Source: JAHCHG01 sp041745765 (GTDB taxonomy: Bacteria; Acidobacteriota; Blastocatellia; Pyrinomonadales; Pyrinomonadaceae). From it: DNA of 25,336 bases. A program made the translations under genes and the position numbers. Below are positions 22,543 through 25,336 of the stretch, one piece after another. The notes under the pieces were generated by a model. It made no database searches. It had not been told where the DNA came from and worked only from the letters and a program-made list of their open reading frames with translations. The stretch is from contig JBGTIH010000018.1 in NCBI GenBank assembly GCA_041745765.1, positions 1-25,336 of the forward strand, written 5' to 3'. How positions within the stretch are numbered: the first letter of the stretch is position 1; each line of letters starts with the position of its first letter.

Positions 22543-22559
22543 GTCAGCAGTTTGCTGAC
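22543..22559 (+). terminator. Hairpin after the glutaredoxin-like gene
   Basis: GTCAGCA and TGCTGAC form a perfect 7-bp stem with a 3-base loop, 17 bases past the stop codon. No T-run follows, so it would be a weak terminator. A TTGACA box at 22606-22611 could belong to the kinase promoter, but its -10 partner is poor. Confidence 0.4.
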
Positions 22560-22771
22560 AATAAAACATTTCAACAATATGCGATGTTAATTTACTTCAA
22601 GGTGATTGACATTAAATCTTGAATAAGTGAAAATTCATTGTTCAATTATCTTGGATTGAATAAAATTGAGTTTTTGCACTTATGAAATCATCGTATTTTT
22701 ACAATTATTTACAAAACTTAATTCGTATTAAATTCCAACCAAGATCAAGAAAAACAAATCCAAACTAACGT

Positions 22772-25198
22772 ATGGTTGGCTCAAAAATTAATCAATACGA
22801 AATCTTGGAAAAAATCGGCGCAGGCGGTCAGGGAACGGTTTATAAAGCCAGAGACACAAAACTCGACCGCCTTGTTGTAATCAAAGTTCTGCCTCCGGAA
22901 TTAACCGCCAGAACCGCCAATTTTACCCGTTTTGCCCGCGAAGCCCAACTTTGCTCACAGCTTGATCACCAAAACGTCTGCACGATTTTCGATTACCACG
23001 AAGACAACGGAATTTTCTATATTGCAATGCAGTATGTTGAGGGAAAAAATGTCCGTCAGCTCGTCAACGGTCGTCCGCTTGAATTAAAAAGTGCTTTGAG
23101 CATCGCCATACAGGTCTGCGATGCGCTCGCCTACGCTCATTCCCGAAACATCATTCACCGCGACATAAAAGCGGGAAACATTATGGTTACGGACAGCGGA
23201 CAGGCGAAAATCCTCGATTTCGGGCTTGCCAAATTGATGGAAGACGAAACCGTCCAGAGTCAGAGCGACAAATCGGACATTACGGAATTGGGAATTCCTT
23301 ACGGAACCGCGACGTATGCCGCGCCCGAACAGGCAAAAGGGGAAAAAACCGATCATCGTGCGGATATTTTTTCAACCGGCGTTTTGCTCTACGAAATGCT
23401 CACCGGAATCTGGGCTTTTCAGGGAAAAACCGTAGTAGATGTGCGCCATCAGGTTTTGCACGGAACGCCGCGCCCGGTTGCCGATATGCGTCCCGAACCG
23501 ACTCCACCGCGCATTCAGGCGATTATTGACAAAGCTCTGGCAAAAGACCCGAAAAACCGTTATCAGAAAATTGCCGAGATGCGCGATGATCTGCGGTATG
23601 TTTTGCAAGAGATTTCAGGCGTTCCGTTAATGCAGACCGATACGTTTAAGCCTTCACACATCGGCGACAAAAATCCGGTTAAACGCGCCTGGGATTGGCT
23701 GACCGGAAAATCGGTCGGAGATGATTCCGTCCAAGTTACGCCGTCGCTGACCATTACGCCGACCTATTCGCCCGATACGACTTATACGGCAACCGGAAAA
23801 GAAAAGAAAACCGTGGCAATTTTGCCGTTTAAGAATCTGACTCAAACGCCGGAATCGAATTTTTATGAATTCGCGTTGGCTGATGCCGTTATTACCGAAC
23901 TTGCTCAAGTTCGCTCGCTAATCGTTCGTCCGTCGTCTGTTATTGCAAAATATCAAGGTAAAGAATTTGATCCGCGAGATGTCGGCAGAGAATTGCGCGT
24001 TCACGCCGTTTTGTCTGCCGGATTTTTGCGTCTGGGCGATAAAATTCGCGTTACCGCGCAGCTGCTCGATGTCGTCAGCGGTGAAATTTTGTGGAGCGAC
24101 CGTATTGATGCTGAAGGCGAAGACATACTCGCTCTGCAAGACATCATTGCCCAGAGAATTTTAGAAGGTTTGCGCCTCGAACTTTCGACCGGCGAACAGG
24201 AAAAACTCGGTCGCCGACCGACCGATAATGCCGAAGCTTACGAAGAATACCTGCGCGGACGCGATAATTTCGGCAGATTTATTTTCCGTACCGTTTCTAA
24301 CGAAGACTGCGAAGCGGCGATTGCGAATTTCAAACGCGCCGTCGAACTCGATTCGCATTTCGCCCTCGCGCACAGCGGACTCGGCGCGTGTTATGCCAAT
24401 CGCGTCTTCAAAGGAATGGGCAGTGCCGAAGATTACACTTACGCCGAAGCCGCGTTCAGCAAAGCGTTCAAATATGATCCGAATGTTGTTGAAGCACGGG
24501 TTTTGATGATTTTGATTTATCTTTCACGCGGCGAAAAGAAAAAAGCACGGGCGGAAATAAAGATTTTGGAAGATCAATTCCCTAATGAACCTCCACTTTA
24601 TTTTGTCAAAGGCACGATGCACCGGCTCGACGGTGAATATGCCGAATCAATCAAGGCGTGGGAAAAACTCGTCCGGCTCGATCCGGCGGCGCGCGTCGTC
24701 GCCAGTTATAATCAGGCAAGAATTTATCTCTATCAGGGAAAATATGCGGAAGCCTTACGCGAACTCGACAAAGGCGCGAAGATAGAACCGAATCATCCTT
24801 TAATCAGAATTTTCCGCTCAAGCGTGTTTTTATACGACGGCAAAGAAGACGAAGCTATCGAAATAATGAGCGATGTCTTGGAACAAAATCCGAAAATGGA
24901 CGGAATTCGCCCGCTTTACGCGATGTTTCTGGCTTTCTGCGGAAAGACCGCAGAAGCGCGAGCGCAATTAACCGACGAAGCGAAAAATCTGGCTAAAGCT
25001 GATCACGATATGGCTTATTGGATGACTTCGGCAAACGCTCAACTCGGCGAAATTGACGAAGCGTTCTACTGGATGGAACGCGCCATCAAACTCGGCAACG
25101 AAAATAAAGCGTGGTATGAAACCGATAAAATGCTCGCCCCGCTCCGCGAAGACCCGCGATTTCAGGAAATTCTCGCCAAAATAAATGCTGACGGATAA
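22772..25198 (+). CDS. Serine/threonine protein kinase with TolB-like and TPR regions
   Basis: An 808-residue soluble protein. The kinase domain (about 9-280) has the glycine loop GAGGQGTV at 16-23, Lys38 in VIKVL, Glu57 on helix C, HRDIKAGN at 129-136 with catalytic Asp131, and DFG at 149-151, so it should be active. After a linker, about 348-475 is a TolB-like domain (VAILPFKNLTQTPESNFYEF, then a GRELRVHAVLSAGFLRLGDK segment and LLDVVSGEILWSD), as seen in adenylate-cyclase-like signalling proteins. From about 485 TPR-like repeats run to the end, with helix pairs such as FALAHSGLGACYANRV. There is no membrane segment, unlike PASTA-type kinases. The TPR part probably recruits partners. Substrates are unknown. 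Typical of Acidobacteriota. Confidence 0.9.
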   Translation: MVGSKINQYEILEKIGAGGQGTVYKARDTKLDRLVVIKVLPPELTARTANFTRFAREAQLCSQLDHQNVCTIFDYHEDNGIFYIAMQYVEGKNVRQLVNGRPLELKSALSIAIQVCDALAYAHSRNIIHRDIKAGNIMVTDSGQAKILDFGLAKLMEDETVQSQSDKSDITELGIPYGTATYAAPEQAKGEKTDHRADIFSTGVLLYEMLTGIWAFQGKTVVDVRHQVLHGTPRPVADMRPEPTPPRIQAIIDKALAKDPKNRYQKIAEMRDDLRYVLQEISGVPLMQTDTFKPSHIGDKNPVKRAWDWLTGKSVGDDSVQVTPSLTITPTYSPDTTYTATGKEKKTVAILPFKNLTQTPESNFYEFALADAVITELAQVRSLIVRPSSVIAKYQGKEFDPRDVGRELRVHAVLSAGFLRLGDKIRVTAQLLDVVSGEILWSDRIDAEGEDILALQDIIAQRILEGLRLELSTGEQEKLGRRPTDNAEAYEEYLRGRDNFGRFIFRTVSNEDCEAAIANFKRAVELDSHFALAHSGLGACYANRVFKGMGSAEDYTYAEAAFSKAFKYDPNVVEARVLMILIYLSRGEKKKARAEIKILEDQFPNEPPLYFVKGTMHRLDGEYAESIKAWEKLVRLDPAARVVASYNQARIYLYQGKYAEALRELDKGAKIEPNHPLIRIFRSSVFLYDGKEDEAIEIMSDVLEQNPKMDGIRPLYAMFLAFCGKTAEARAQLTDEAKNLAKADHDMAYWMTSANAQLGEIDEAFYWMERAIKLGNENKAWYETDKMLAPLREDPRFQEILAKINADG

Positions 25199-25206
25199 CT
25201 AAACCA

Positions 25207-25227
25207 CTCTGCACTGCAAGTGCAGAG
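25207..25227 (+). terminator. Terminator hairpin after the kinase gene
   Basis: CTCTGCACT and AGTGCAGAG form a perfect 9-bp stem with a GCA loop, nine bases past the kinase stop, followed by GTTTT. This is a good intrinsic terminator. Confidence 0.7.
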
Positions 25228-25336
25228 GTTTTGGAATCGGAACGCGAATAAAATTCGCTTTATTGCTCTTTTCTGATTAAGAAAAGAAAACTTAATAAAT
25301 TCTTGCGCTAAAAGCGCATAGCTTTTACTAGCGTAC
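25228..25336. repeat. Hairpin-rich extragenic stretch at the window end
   Basis: It contains GCGAAT/ATTCGC at 25244-25258, a TCTTTTCT/AAGAAAAGA hairpin, GCGCT/AGCGC and a TAGCTTTTACTAGC stem. Their style is like the element at 21149-21341, with short perfect stems and TTTTA/AAAAG loops. It may be a partial copy of such an element running off the window. No gene is seen. Confidence 0.45.

Overview
The window looks like chromosomal DNA of an Acidobacteriota bacterium, most likely class Blastocatellia. This is inferred from gene families only: a winged-helix regulator joined to a PD40 beta-propeller, a Ser/Thr kinase with TolB-like and TPR regions, an M20 peptidase, and interspersed extragenic palindromes. 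Most of the window has moderate GC content, but bases from about 1030 to 3500 are strikingly AT-rich. I found no rRNA, tRNA or CRISPR array.

Layout. (1) At 2-1018 is the 3' end of a molybdopterin oxidoreductase gene that begins outside the window. (2) Bases 1050-4331 form a small accessory island on the minus strand. It holds an ABC-type ATPase and a TOPRIM-like DUF4435 protein one base apart, arranged as in the PARIS (AriA/AriB) anti-phage system. Next to them are a VapBC-type toxin-antitoxin pair and the broken C-terminal end of a second PIN toxin. (3) Bases 4315-7772 hold a membrane-bound winged-helix/PD40 regulator with a candidate operator, a divergent small CxxC/HTH-like protein, and a secreted protein combining a LecA-like domain with a VHL-beta-like domain. 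(4) Bases 8100-13418 are a run of minus-strand genes: YbjQ family, the TIGR02588/TIGR02587 pair, a secreted M20 peptidase, a spermidine-synthase-like protein, and a protein with three SseB-like repeats. (5) Bases 13535-20805 are a minus-strand RND efflux operon (adaptor, then pump, then TolC-like channel). A 572-bp cassette with long inverted ends, carrying a four-helix-bundle gene, sits exactly between the adaptor and pump genes. (6) Bases 21497-22525 carry three small redox genes (rhodanese, 2Fe-2S protein, glutaredoxin-like). (7) Bases 22772-25198 encode a soluble Ser/Thr kinase. Bases 25207-25336 are packed with hairpins.

How the genes work together. The RND genes form one tripartite exporter. 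The ATPase-DUF4435 pair probably acts as a sensor-effector immune module that the neighbouring toxin-antitoxin genes accompany. The winged-helix/PD40 protein probably regulates itself through three 11-bp direct repeats. The most interesting points are the PARIS-like pair, the four-helix-bundle cassette, the bacterial VHL-like domain, the VapC relic, and the probable non-canonical start of the PD40 regulator.
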